A stretch of DNA of 64,000 bases from an uncultured Rhodospirillales bacterium (GTDB lineage Bacteria; Pseudomonadota; Alphaproteobacteria; ATCC43930; CGMCC-115725): NCBI GenBank assembly GCA_903828515.1, contig CAIKMD010000007.1:310001-374000 (forward strand), given 5' to 3'. Positions 33,475 through 41,877 of the stretch are shown piece by piece. A program made the position numbers and the translations under genes. Under the pieces are notes generated by a model. The model did no database searches. It was not told the DNA's origin and worked only from the letters and a program-made list of their open reading frames with translations. Position 1 is the first letter of the stretch. Every line of letters starts with the position of its first letter.

Positions 33475-34656
33475 ATGTTTGTCCTTCTCCTCATCGTTTT
33501 CATCGATCTGGTCGGCTTCGGAATCGTCATTCCGTTGCTGCCGTATTACGCGTTGCATTTTCAGGCCTCGCCGCTCGCGCTGACCTCGTTGATGGCGTGC
33601 TATTCCTTCGCGCAGTTTTTCTCGTCGCCGATCCTCGGGCGGTTGTCGGACAAGCTCGGGCGGCGGCCGGTCCTGCTGGCGAGTCTCTGCTGCTCGGTCC
33701 TCTCTTATATCTGGCTCGGCATGGCCGACACGTTGTGGATGCTGTTCGCAGCAAGGCTTCTGGCCGGCGCCGGCGCCGGCAACATCGCGGCGGCGCAGGC
33801 TTACATCACCGACGTGACCGCGCCCGAAGATCGCGCCAAGGGCATGGGCATGATCGGGGCCGCGTTCGGGTTGGGCTTCACCATCGGTCCGGCGATCGGC
33901 GGCTTGCTCGCGGGTTCCGATCCTGATGCCGCGGCGCTGGCGCGGCCGGCTTTCGCGGCGGCGGCGTTTTCGGCGGCGGCGCTTTTGCTCGCCATCGTCA
34001 TCCTCAAGGAAAGCCTCGCGCCCGCCTTGCGCCACGCGGCTGATCGTCCGGGGCGGATCGCGTTGGCGCAGGACGCTTTCGCGCGGCCCCAATTGCGCGG
34101 GCTGATCGTTCTTTTCTTCCTTACCACCTGCGCCTTCGCCGGGCTCGAGACCACCTTTGCGTTGTGGGCGAATACCGTGTTCGGCTGGGGTCCGTTTCAG
34201 GTCGGCTGGATCTTCTTCTATATCGGGATTCTGCTCGCGGCCTTGCAGGGCGGGCTGATCGGCCGGTTGTCGCGCCGCCATGGTGAGGCGCGACTCGTCG
34301 CCGCCGGGGCGCTGCTGCTGGTGGTCGGATTGCTCGGACTGCCTTTCGCGGGATCGCTCGCGTCGGTGCTCGTCGTCATGGGTGTGCTGGCGGTCGGGCT
34401 CGGGCTGCTCAATCCGTCGGTGACCAGCCTGGTTTCGCGCGCCGCCGCGGCGACCGAGCGCGGCGGCATCCTCGGGGTCAACCAATCGGCCCAAAGCCTG
34501 GCGCGAATTGTGGGTCCTCTGATCGCCGGCCTCGTCTACACTTGGGACGGGCGCGACGCTCCTTATTATGTAGGGGCGGCGATCATGATGGTGGTGGTGG
34601 CAATGGCCCTCCGACTGCCCCGTGAAAAATTGCCGGCCGGGGAGAAGACGACTTGA
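33475..34656 (+). CDS. MFS transporter, TetA-like drug/metabolite efflux family
   Basis: The 393-residue protein has twelve predicted helices. It carries the MFS signature between helices 2 and 3 (GRLSDKLGRRPVLL), helix-4 RLLAGAGAGNIAAAQAYI and motif C GAAFGLGFTIGPAIGG in helix 5, as in TetA-type antiporters. It should export a small molecule using the proton gradient. No TetR-type regulator is adjacent, so its substrate is uncertain. Its stop precedes the Atm1-like gene start by 2 bp, suggesting co-transcription. Confidence 0.88.
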   Translation: MFVLLLIVFIDLVGFGIVIPLLPYYALHFQASPLALTSLMACYSFAQFFSSPILGRLSDKLGRRPVLLASLCCSVLSYIWLGMADTLWMLFAARLLAGAGAGNIAAAQAYITDVTAPEDRAKGMGMIGAAFGLGFTIGPAIGGLLAGSDPDAAALARPAFAAAAFSAAALLLAIVILKESLAPALRHAADRPGRIALAQDAFARPQLRGLIVLFFLTTCAFAGLETTFALWANTVFGWGPFQVGWIFFYIGILLAALQGGLIGRLSRRHGEARLVAAGALLLVVGLLGLPFAGSLASVLVVMGVLAVGLGLLNPSVTSLVSRAAAATERGGILGVNQSAQSLARIVGPLIAGLVYTWDGRDAPYYVGAAIMMVVVAMALRLPREKLPAGEKTT

Positions 34657-34658
34657 GC

Positions 34659-36566
34659 ATGAGTAGGGACCGCGGCGGTCAGCGGAAGCGCATCGACAAA
34701 AAGACCGAAGTCGGATTCAAGCAGGAACTGAGCGCGGTTTTGAACCTGCTGCCCTTCCTGTGGCCGCGCGACAATTGGGAATTGCGCATCCGGGTGATCG
34801 TGGCGGTCGCTCTGCTCATCGGCGCCAAGTCGATCAACGTCTATGTCCCGATGATCTACAAGCACGCGGTCGACATGCTGACGCCGGGCAAGGCGGCGCT
34901 GATCGCCGTGCCGGTCTTCCTCATCATCAGCTATGGCGTGGCGCGGGTCTGCGCGCAGCTTTTCGCCGAATCGCGCGATGCGGTTTTCGCCAAGGTCGGT
35001 CAGCGCGCGGTGCGTCAGGTCGCGCTCACCACCTTCCGTCATCTCCACAATCTCTCGCTGCGCTTCCACCTGGAGCGCCAGACCGGTGGGCTGTCGCGCG
35101 CAGTCGAGCGCGGCATTCGCGGTACCGAATTCCTGCTGGATTATTTCCTGTTCAGTTTCGTGCCGACGATGTTCGAAATCTTGCTGGTGTGCGCGATCCT
35201 GTGGGGTTTGTTCGAATGGACGCTGGCGGCGGTCACGATCGCGACGATCGTCGCTTATGTCGTCTTCACCTTCCTCATCACCGATTGGCGCATGCAGTAC
35301 CGCCGCGAGATGAACGAGCGCGATGCCGAGGCCAATACCAAGGCGATCGACGCGCTGCTCAATTACGAGACGGTGAAATACTTCGCCAACGAAAATCACG
35401 AGGCGCAGCGCTTCGACCGCGCGCTTCAGGCTTATGAGATCGCCGCGGTCAAAAGCCAGCAGACGCTGTCGTTCCTCAACATCGGCCAGGGCGCGATCAT
35501 CGCCTGCGGCCTCGTCGGCGTGATGCTCTTGGCGGGCAACGGCGTTGCCGAGGGCCGCATGACGGTCGGCGATTTCGTCATGGTCAACGCCTATCTGGTT
35601 CAGCTCTATCAGCCGCTCAACCAGCTCGGCATGGTCTACCGCAACATCAAACAGTCGCTCACCGATCTCGAATCGATGTTCCGGCTTCTGGCGGTGACGC
35701 CCGAGGTTCAGGACAAGCCGGGCGCCACGACGCTCAGCGTGACCAGCGGCGAGATCGTGTTCGATCACGTCTCCTTCGCTTACGATCCGCGCCGGCCGAT
35801 TTTGAAGGACGTGTCGTTCCGCGTCCCGCCCGGCGGCACGCTCGCCATCGTCGGGCATTCGGGCGCCGGCAAATCGACCGTGTCGCGCCTGCTGTTCCGG
35901 TTTTACGACGTGAACGAAGGCGCCATCCGTATCGACGGGCAGGATTTGCGCGACGTGACCCAGGACAGCGTGCGCCGCGCCATCGGCGTGGTGCCGCAGG
36001 ACACCGTGCTGTTCAATGATTCGGTCTATTACAACATCGCTTATGGCCGGCCGGGCGCCAGCCGCGACGAGGTCGAAGGGGCGGCGCGTCATGCCAGCAT
36101 CGACAATTTCATCAAATCCTTGCCCGATGGCTATGACAGTCCGGTTGGCGAGCGCGGCCTGAAACTGTCGGGCGGCGAAAAACAGCGCGTCGCCATCGCC
36201 CGCGTGATCCTCAAGGAACCGAAAATCCTGCTGTTCGACGAGGCGACCTCGGCGCTCGACACCAAGACCGAGCGCGAAATCCAGGCGAGCCTCGACGAGG
36301 TTTCGGTCAATCGCACGACGGTGATGATCGCGCACCGGCTCTCGACCGTGATCCATGCCGACGAAATCCTGGTCATGGATGCCGGCCAGATCATCGAGCG
36401 CGGCAATCACGCCGTCCTGATTGCGGCGAACGGCGTCTATGCCGACATGTGGAAACGCCAGCAGGAAGCCGACGCCCGCGCCGCGGCGCTGGCCGCCGCC
36501 GGCGGGATCGCGGGGTCTCCGGTCAAGGTTCCGGTCCCGATCGTCCCCGTCGAGGTTGCCGAATAA
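34659..36566 (+). CDS. Atm1-type ABC exporter (membrane and ATPase domains fused)
   Basis: The protein (635 residues from ATG at 34659) has six membrane helices over about residues 35-320. The nucleotide-binding domain has Walker A GHSGAGKST, signature KLSGGEKQRVAIAR and Walker B ILLFDEATSALD. RMQYRREMNERDAEAN and ALLNYETVKYFANE are typical of the Atm1/HMT1 class. Members export glutathione-linked compounds, important for metal tolerance and iron-sulfur maturation. TTG at 34653 is an alternative start. It is essentially contiguous with the MFS gene. Confidence 0.92.
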   Translation: MSRDRGGQRKRIDKKTEVGFKQELSAVLNLLPFLWPRDNWELRIRVIVAVALLIGAKSINVYVPMIYKHAVDMLTPGKAALIAVPVFLIISYGVARVCAQLFAESRDAVFAKVGQRAVRQVALTTFRHLHNLSLRFHLERQTGGLSRAVERGIRGTEFLLDYFLFSFVPTMFEILLVCAILWGLFEWTLAAVTIATIVAYVVFTFLITDWRMQYRREMNERDAEANTKAIDALLNYETVKYFANENHEAQRFDRALQAYEIAAVKSQQTLSFLNIGQGAIIACGLVGVMLLAGNGVAEGRMTVGDFVMVNAYLVQLYQPLNQLGMVYRNIKQSLTDLESMFRLLAVTPEVQDKPGATTLSVTSGEIVFDHVSFAYDPRRPILKDVSFRVPPGGTLAIVGHSGAGKSTVSRLLFRFYDVNEGAIRIDGQDLRDVTQDSVRRAIGVVPQDTVLFNDSVYYNIAYGRPGASRDEVEGAARHASIDNFIKSLPDGYDSPVGERGLKLSGGEKQRVAIARVILKEPKILLFDEATSALDTKTEREIQASLDEVSVNRTTVMIAHRLSTVIHADEILVMDAGQIIERGNHAVLIAANGVYADMWKRQQEADARAAALAAAGGIAGSPVKVPVPIVPVEVAE

Positions 36567-36666
36567 GCCTTGCCGAACGGTGGTTTAGGTCTCGGGCCGG
36601 CGACTTCCCCTTGACCCAAGCCCTGCATTGCCTTAGAAAACCGCCTTCCAATTCCGGGGTTAGATT

Positions 36667-36966
36667 ATGTCGCGACGTTGCAGCATCACGGGTAAAGGCG
36701 TTCAGGTTGGCAACAATGTCAGCCACGCCAACAACAAGACGCGGCGGCGTTTCCTGCCCAATCTTCAGGAAACCTCGTTGTTGTCCGATATTCTGGGGCA
36801 ATCGGTTCGGTTGCGCCTGACCACGGCCGCGATCCGCACCATCGAACATAATGGCGGGCTCGATGCCTTCCTGCTCGACACGTCGAATTCCAAACTGACG
36901 GTCGACGCCGTGCGCCTGAAACGCCGCATCGCATCCGCCAAGGCCAAGCGCGCCGCGCACGCCTAA
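36667..36966 (+). CDS. rpmB: 50S ribosomal protein L28
   Basis: The 99-residue basic protein begins [20 protein letters not shown] and continues [13 protein letters not shown], the standard L28 sequence. The length is typical for Alphaproteobacteria (about 97-102). It stands alone and is followed 28 bp later by a clear terminator. Confidence 0.97.
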   Translation: MSRRCSITGKGVQVGNNVSHANNKTRRRFLPNLQETSLLSDILGQSVRLRLTTAAIRTIEHNGGLDAFLLDTSNSKLTVDAVRLKRRIASAKAKRAAHA

Positions 36967-36994
36967 CCTCGCCGACCAAAGTTTTCGAAAAGCC

Positions 36995-37030
36995 GGGGCT
37001 GTCATCCAACGATGACGGCCCCGTTTCTAT
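36995..37030 (+). terminator. terminator of rpmB
   Basis: GGGGCTGTCATC (36995-37006) and GATGACGGCCCC (37011-37022) form a 12-bp stem with one G-T pair around a CAAC loop. A T-rich tail (GTTTCTATTTT) follows. Confidence 0.8.
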
Positions 37031-37792
37031 TTTGCGTCTTGTCCGTTCTTCCGCATCGGCACCGGTCCCGCCTCACCGAAGGGTGGGCGGTAAGGGGTGA
37101 TGCGACCTCACGCTCATCGAACGTGAGGCGACGCCATCGCATCGGATGATGTTCGATCCGAATTTCTGTCGGTCCTGCCGAATGTGTCGTGTATCGCGCA
37201 CGACAACCGCGTCTCCGGTTCGATCTCGCGCTGAAGATCGTGCGATTCACATCGCGTGCGGCCATGACGTCGCGTCACTGGGGCGTCTTCGTCACGCGAA
37301 CGAATGAAGTGCCGCATCCGGTCCGCGCTTCGACGATGACAAAACTTGCGGTGACGCGTCCGAGAGCGGAAGCGATCCACGATTTTATGGCCGATAACCC
37401 CCTTTTCCCCGCGAGTCGCGATTTGCGGGGGAAATTCGCCCGTCCCGCATGAATCGCGCAACGATGCGTGAGCGACGATCGCGCGCGCTTTTTTCGGCGA
37501 CGTGATGTTCGATGCGCGCGTCGATTTTTCATCGCGCGCGTATCGATCGCGCGATGTCGCGCATCGCATCGGCGTGTCGCGCGACGCGAAAAAAATATCG
37601 CGATGCGGGTGCGATGACGGTGCGACGACGCGCGCGCGATGATGATGTCGTGCGACACGAAGCGTCGCGCATCGGAATGCGAAAAAACCTTGGATTTATG
37701 CGGATTTTTGCGAGGTCGGCGGGGAGTGGAAAGCGCCGGGATGATGATCGATGGCGCGGGGGCAAAATGGAAAACCATGGCCCCAAAATGCT
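37023..37792. other. gene-poor region of unusual composition
   Basis: I find no credible gene in this stretch. Open frames on the minus strand give Arg/Ser-rich, low-complexity products typical of random GC-rich sequence. Visible structure includes an inverted repeat at 37106-37128 (CCTCACG with CGTGAGG) and a hairpin at about 37404-37437 (TTTTCCCCGC with GCGGGGGAAA). From about 37440 to 37690 the sequence is dominated by GCGCGC, CGATG and ATCGCG words with A-runs, unlike the rest of the window. It may hold an RNA gene or be a decayed region. Confidence 0.5.
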
Positions 37793-37834
37793 GGCGGGGC
37801 TGCCCCCGGCTTTTAAGCCGGGAGCAGCCCCGCC
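37793..37834 (-). terminator. strong hairpin downstream of the lysine-rich microprotein gene
   Basis: Two 20-bp arms (37793-37812 and 37815-37834) pair with a single mismatch around a two-base gap (TT). The sequence lies 22 bp after the microprotein stop on the minus strand. A short T-run follows (CATTTTGG). It could terminate or protect that transcript. Confidence 0.6.
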
Positions 37835-37856
37835 ATGGGTAGAAGGTAGAAGAAGA

Positions 37857-37916
37857 CTACTTCTTCTTCTTCTTTGCCTTTTTGGCTTTCTTCTTAGCCT
37901 TTTTCTTCGCTGCCAT
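37857..37916 (-). CDS. 19-residue lysine-rich microprotein
   Basis: The minus strand encodes MAAKKKAKKKAKKAKKKKK followed by TAG. ATG at 37914-37916 is preceded by AAGAGGAA at a spacing of about 8 bp, a good ribosome binding site. Codons alternate AAG and AAA with GCN, as in the lysine-rich tails of histone H1-like and phasin-like proteins, and a strong hairpin follows the stop. A peptide of such charge should bind nucleic acid or polyphosphate. It is shorter than usual annotation limits. It lies divergently from pstS with 474 bp between starts. Nothing else identifies it, and it might also be a relic of a longer gene's tail. Confidence 0.55.
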   Translation of the reverse strand: MAAKKKAKKKAKKAKKKKK

Positions 37917-38264
37917 TTGAATGTTCCTCTTAGCGGCGGGTTGTGCATCGGCCCATCCAATGCATCACCCAGCATTAAAAAGGTAACATTAAACCAACTC
38001 GTTGTGTAGCCAGAATGTCGGACGGCTATATCTGGGGTGTGGATAACTCATTCGGACAGAAAGTTTCACCCACGCAAGAGATGGTGGGCACGGATAAGAA
38101 TTCCGTCTGGTGTTACTCGCTGCTGTATTCGGTTCTTCACGGTGCCGTTGTTTCTTGGTCGGCCGAGGACTCCCGGCCGCCGCCCGGCGGTCGCGGAGAA
38201 GAGCTTTTGTCTTGTGGTGTATCGGCCCCGGTCCCACCTGCCGCTGGCGGGCCCGTTGCCCCCG

Positions 38265-38293
38265 ATGTCACGAAACTGACACTCAAGTGTCAC
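38265..38293 (+). promoter_or_regulatory. Pho box (three half-sites) upstream of pstS
   Basis: ATGTCAC (38265), CTGACAC (38276) and GTGTCAC (38287) are 7-mers spaced exactly 11 bp apart. This is the period of PhoB half-sites (consensus CTGTCAT/C with 4-bp gaps). The array ends 97 bp before the pstS start. It predicts induction of pstS at low phosphate. The surrounding 37917-38390 holds no other gene that I can support. Confidence 0.75.
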
Positions 38294-38390
38294 GCCGGTG
38301 AAACGGGGGCCGCCTACGGTCCCGTTGCCTTCGACAGCGCGCGAGGGGCGCGCCGCTGCGAAACTCTTCGAAATCTCTTAAGGAGCGAAT

Positions 38391-39458
38391 ATGCAAAACA
38401 TGGGACGCACGGTGCTTCGGATGGCGTCGGCAGCGGTGATCGCAATCGCCGTCGCGCAATCCGCAAATGCGGCGGACATGACGGGCGCGGGTTCGACCTT
38501 CGCCTTTCCGATTCTGGCCAAATGGGCCGAGGCCTATAAGGCGTCGACCGGTTCCAATCTCAATTATCAATCGATCGGTTCGGGCGGCGGCATCAATCAG
38601 ATCGAAGCCAAGACCGTCGATTTCGGCGCGACCGACAAGCCGCTGAGCGCGGCCGATCTGGAAAAGAACGGCCTCACCCAATTCCCGTTCATCATGGGCG
38701 GCATCGTGCTGATCATCAATTTGCCCGGCGTCGAGAAGGGTCAATTGACCCTCGACGGGGCGGCCCTCGCGAATATCTATCTCGGCAAGATCACCAAATG
38801 GAATGACGCGGCGATCGCCAAGCTCAATCCGGGCCTGAAGTTGCCGGCGACCGATATCGCGACCGTCACCCGTTCGGACGGATCGGGCACGACCTTCAAT
38901 TTCACCGATTACCTCTCGAAGATGAGCCCGGAATGGAAGGACAAGGTCGGCGAGGACACCGCCGTGCAATGGCCGGTCGCCGGTCTCGGTGGCAAGGGCA
39001 ATGAAGGCGTGGCGGCGCTGGCTTCTCGCACGGTCGGTGCGATCGGCTATGTCGAATATGCCTACGCGCTGCAGAACAACCTGACCTACACCAAGCTGCT
39101 CAACAAGGACGGCAAGGCGGTCGCGCCGAGCCTCGAGACCTTCGCCTCCGCGGCGGCGAATGCCGATTGGAAAAGCGCTCCTGGGTTCAATCTCGTGATC
39201 ACCGATCAGCCGGGCGCCAATTCCTGGCCGATCACCGCCTCGACCTGGGCGCTCATGCAGATGAAGACCGACAAGGCCGAGAACGCGAAGCAGGTTCTCA
39301 ACTTCTTCGCCTGGGCCTACAAGAACGGCAAGCCGATGGCGGACGCGCTCGCTTACGTCGCGATGCCGACGCCGGTCATGCCGGTCATCGAAGACAGCTG
39401 GAAGGCGAACATCAAAGACATGAGCGGCAAGCCGGTCTGGTCGGGCCCCAGCTCCTAA
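38391..39458 (+). CDS. pstS: phosphate ABC transporter substrate-binding protein
   Basis: The 355-residue protein has a signal peptide cleaved near ANAAD. The PstS phosphate-binding blocks follow: [15 protein letters not shown] near the N-terminus, [20 protein letters not shown] and [11 protein letters not shown]. It captures phosphate in the periplasm for PstCAB. No pstCAB genes follow; a terminator closes the unit, so it is a single-gene transcript. A good AAGGAG precedes the ATG at 38391. Upstream Pho boxes imply PhoB control. Confidence 0.95.
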   Translation: MQNMGRTVLRMASAAVIAIAVAQSANAADMTGAGSTFAFPILAKWAEAYKASTGSNLNYQSIGSGGGINQIEAKTVDFGATDKPLSAADLEKNGLTQFPFIMGGIVLIINLPGVEKGQLTLDGAALANIYLGKITKWNDAAIAKLNPGLKLPATDIATVTRSDGSGTTFNFTDYLSKMSPEWKDKVGEDTAVQWPVAGLGGKGNEGVAALASRTVGAIGYVEYAYALQNNLTYTKLLNKDGKAVAPSLETFASAAANADWKSAPGFNLVITDQPGANSWPITASTWALMQMKTDKAENAKQVLNFFAWAYKNGKPMADALAYVAMPTPVMPVIEDSWKANIKDMSGKPVWSGPSS

Positions 39459-39484
39459 CGCATCGTCTCCTCTTAACGCCGATG

Positions 39485-39520
39485 GGCGGTGCGGCTTCGG
39501 CCGCGCCGCCTTTTTCTTTT
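39485..39520 (+). terminator. terminator of pstS
   Basis: GGCGGTGCGGC and GCCGCGCCGCC pair around a TTCG tetraloop (39485-39510). TTTTTCTTTT follows. This is a textbook rho-independent terminator. Confidence 0.93.
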
Positions 39521-39593
39521 CTGGACCCGCCGCAGCGGCTAGCATCCGGCCGCCCGCGCATTCGGGGCCAAGCAAGAACGGGAGAGAGAGACG

Positions 39594-40073
39594 ATGGATG
39601 AGCTGAAAATTCGCCGCGTGGTGACGGGGCACGATGCCAACGGCAAGGCGGTCGTGCTTTTCGACGAAATCGGTGCCGAGGTCGCGGTCACCCGCCCGGG
39701 CGCCACGTCGTTGGTCGCCTGGAGCACCGAAGGTTTTCCGGTGAACAACGACGGCTCCGCCGACGAAGCCAAACGCAAGGTCGGGACGTATCACGACAAC
39801 GGCACGGTGTTCCGCATCGTCCGTTTCAATCCTGGCGTCAGCCCGCGCAACCACCGCACCGATTCGATCGACTACGCGGTGGTCATGTCGGGCGAGATCG
39901 ACATGGAGATGGACGATACCGTGGTTCACCTCAAGGCCGGCGATGTGCTGATCCAGCGCGGCACGGTTCACAACTGGTTTAATCGCGGCACCGTGCCGTG
40001 CCTCATCGCCTTCTCGCTGATTTCGGCCAAGCCCGTGATGATCGACGGCAAGGCCCTGAAGGCGCACGGCTAG
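39594..40073 (+). CDS. cupin-domain protein
   Basis: The 159-residue protein carries a single cupin. NHRTDSIDYAVVMSGEIDME begins the first metal motif and GDVLIQRGTVHNWFNRG forms the second. Proteins of this type bind a metal through His/Glu residues and act as sensors or small enzymes. A GGGAGAGAG ribosome binding site precedes ATG at 39594. It stands ahead of an FMN-dependent hydroxy-acid oxidase, from which it is separated by a hairpin. Confidence 0.85.
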   Translation: MDELKIRRVVTGHDANGKAVVLFDEIGAEVAVTRPGATSLVAWSTEGFPVNNDGSADEAKRKVGTYHDNGTVFRIVRFNPGVSPRNHRTDSIDYAVVMSGEIDMEMDDTVVHLKAGDVLIQRGTVHNWFNRGTVPCLIAFSLISAKPVMIDGKALKAHG

Positions 40074-40088
40074 GTCTGGCCTCCCTCG

Positions 40089-40129
40089 GCCGTCGCGGCT
40101 AGGCTTTATCGGTAAGAAGCCGCGACGGC
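40089..40129. repeat. stem-loop between cupin and oxidase genes
   Basis: GCCGTCGCGGCT (40089-40100) and AGCCGCGACGGC (40118-40129) are perfectly complementary around a 17-base loop. It may attenuate read-through or stabilise the upstream mRNA. There is no T-run after it. Confidence 0.55.
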
Positions 40130-40147
40130 GGCAAGGGGAGGAATGCG

Positions 40148-41269
40148 ATGGCGGAGCAGGCTAATTCCAGCGGGCTCGAGGACGAATTCGCGACGCTGCA
40201 CGAATTCGTCAAAGCGGCAAAAATGAAGCTGTCGCCCGAACGCTGGGACTATGTCGTCGGCGCTGCTGAAACCGAAACCACCCTGAAGCGCAACCGCTAC
40301 GCCATCGACTCGATGGCGTTTCGTCCGCGCGTGCTGCGCGACATTTCGGCGATCCAATGCACGGCCCCGGTGATGGGGAAGAAGGCGCGGCTGCCGGTGA
40401 TGCTGGCGCCGGTGGGTGGTCTTGAGCGGCTGGATCCTGACGGCGCCGCGGCGGCGGCCAAGGGTGCCGGTCTCTTCGGCGTGCCCCAGATGCTGAGTTC
40501 GGTCAGCGCGCCCGGCTTGGAAGCCACCGCCAAGGCGTCGAGTGGGCGGAAATTTTTCCAGCTCTATCGCCGCGGCAATGACCAGGCGACCGACGAGATC
40601 GTCGATCGTGCGGTCGATGCCGGATTCGAGGCGTTCTGCTACACGATCGACAGCGCTTTCTATGGCCGGCGCGAGCGCGATATTTCCCGTCGCGTTTCCA
40701 ATCGCTCGATCATCGACGATGGCGGCGATTACCGGCAGCAATCGCTGAGCTGGTCCGAGGTCAAACGCTACAAGGACAAGCACGGGCACAAACTGCCGCT
40801 GATCCTGAAGGGGATTCAGACCGGCGAGGACGCGGCGATCGCCTGCGATCACGGCGTCGATGGAATCTACGTCACCAATCACGGCGGGCGACAACTCGAT
40901 CACGTTCGCGGCACGCTCGATACCCTGCCCGAAGTCGTCGATGCGGTGCGCGGGCGCGCGCAGGTCATCATCGATGGCGGTTTCTATCGCGGCACCGACA
41001 TCGTCAAGGCGCTGGCGCTCGGCGCCGACACGGTGGCGATCGGCCGTCTCTATCTCTATGGCCTCGCCGCCGCGTCGAGCATGGGCGTCGCGCGCGTGCT
41101 CGAAATTCTCGAACACGAGATCAAGACCTGCCTCGGTCTGCTGGGGCTCGATGGTTTCGCCGGGATCGACAAGAGCTTCGTCCACCCGGCGCCGTCGCTG
41201 ACGATGCCGCACGTTCACAGCGCCTTCCCGCTGCTGAACCTCGCCGACGAGGGCTATGGCGGGCGCTGA
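40148..41269 (+). CDS. FMN-dependent alpha-hydroxy-acid dehydrogenase/oxidase
   Basis: The 373-residue TIM-barrel enzyme belongs to the lactate/glycolate/mandelate oxidase family. It shows MLAPVGGLERLDPDG, PLILKGIQTGEDA and the catalytic His in YVTNHGGRQLDH, with FMN-binding IIDGGFYRGTDIVKALALGA. It should oxidise a 2-hydroxy acid to the 2-oxo acid. N-terminal residues 1-30 are more variable than in LldD. A GGGGAGG precedes ATG at 40148. The exact substrate cannot be read from the sequence. Confidence 0.9.
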   Translation: MAEQANSSGLEDEFATLHEFVKAAKMKLSPERWDYVVGAAETETTLKRNRYAIDSMAFRPRVLRDISAIQCTAPVMGKKARLPVMLAPVGGLERLDPDGAAAAAKGAGLFGVPQMLSSVSAPGLEATAKASSGRKFFQLYRRGNDQATDEIVDRAVDAGFEAFCYTIDSAFYGRRERDISRRVSNRSIIDDGGDYRQQSLSWSEVKRYKDKHGHKLPLILKGIQTGEDAAIACDHGVDGIYVTNHGGRQLDHVRGTLDTLPEVVDAVRGRAQVIIDGGFYRGTDIVKALALGADTVAIGRLYLYGLAAASSMGVARVLEILEHEIKTCLGLLGLDGFAGIDKSFVHPAPSLTMPHVHSAFPLLNLADEGYGGR

Positions 41270-41299
41270 GCCCGGCGTTCGCGCCGGTTCGTCAAACGC

Positions 41300-41465
41300 G
41301 CCGACAGAGGCTTAAGATTAACGATATTTCTTTACAGTTAATCAATATTAAGTCATTGAATTAACTATGTTTTTCTTGATTTTAAAAAATCGCGAGCCTA
41401 GTTTGCCGCATTAACCTTAACGCGATGGCATGCCCCTCGGGCACGCGATCCAGGGATGGGCAACG
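41300..41465 (+). promoter_or_regulatory. AT-rich promoter region upstream of a small membrane protein gene
   Basis: This 165-bp stretch is strikingly AT-rich and contains seven TTAA words (41312, 41318, 41338, 41348, 41361, 41411 and 41417). A possible promoter is TTGATT near 41377 followed after 17 bp by TAGTTT. The TTAAC repeats could be half-sites for a regulator such as CtrA, but none has the canonical 7-bp spacing. Confidence 0.35.
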
Positions 41466-41852
41466 ATGAGCAAGCATTCTTCGACCTCGGTGGGCGAACT
41501 CCTCGTCTATGGGGTGTTCGGTTTTCTCTCGGTCTTTGTCGCGGCGATCGTGGTGACGTTTTTCATGGTCGCGACGGCGCCGCTGGTCGCGGCCTATCCG
41601 GCCGATTCCGGCTTGCAGGAGATCGTGTTTGCGGTCTCGATGCTGTGGGGTGTCGTGGTCGGCTGCCTCGTCGCCGTGCTGACGATCGGTCCCTGGCATC
41701 GTCATCGCGTGCGCGGGAGCGCCATGATGTTCGATGACATCGACGACGATCGCCTCAACATCCCGATGCCGCGCCACGCCTATTACAAGCCGGCGGGCAC
41801 CGAGCCCAAATCCGTTCGCACGCCGCGCCGCGTCAGCGCCTACGCCGAATAG
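41466..41852 (+). CDS. small two-helix membrane protein, unknown
   Basis: The 128-residue protein (ATG at 41466) has two membrane helices, about residues 12-42 and 52-78. A hydrophilic C-terminal tail follows (MMFDDIDDDRLNIPMPRHAYY). I recognise no family. It stands alone behind a long AT-rich upstream region, suggesting dedicated control. It converges on the RidA gene. Confidence 0.7.
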   Translation: MSKHSSTSVGELLVYGVFGFLSVFVAAIVVTFFMVATAPLVAAYPADSGLQEIVFAVSMLWGVVVGCLVAVLTIGPWHRHRVRGSAMMFDDIDDDRLNIPMPRHAYYKPAGTEPKSVRTPRRVSAYAE

Positions 41853-41877
41853 CGCCGAACGCGCGCGACGCCGGCGC

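Noticed and set aside
34566-36410. 614-residue open frame antisense to the Atm1-type exporter
   Set aside because: Low-complexity acidic and basic composition with no motif; shadow of a confident gene.
37114-37975. Arg-rich minus-strand frames in the gene-poor region
   Set aside because: Products are low-complexity Arg/Ser/His runs without start signals. One also overlaps the strong hairpin and the microprotein in another phase.
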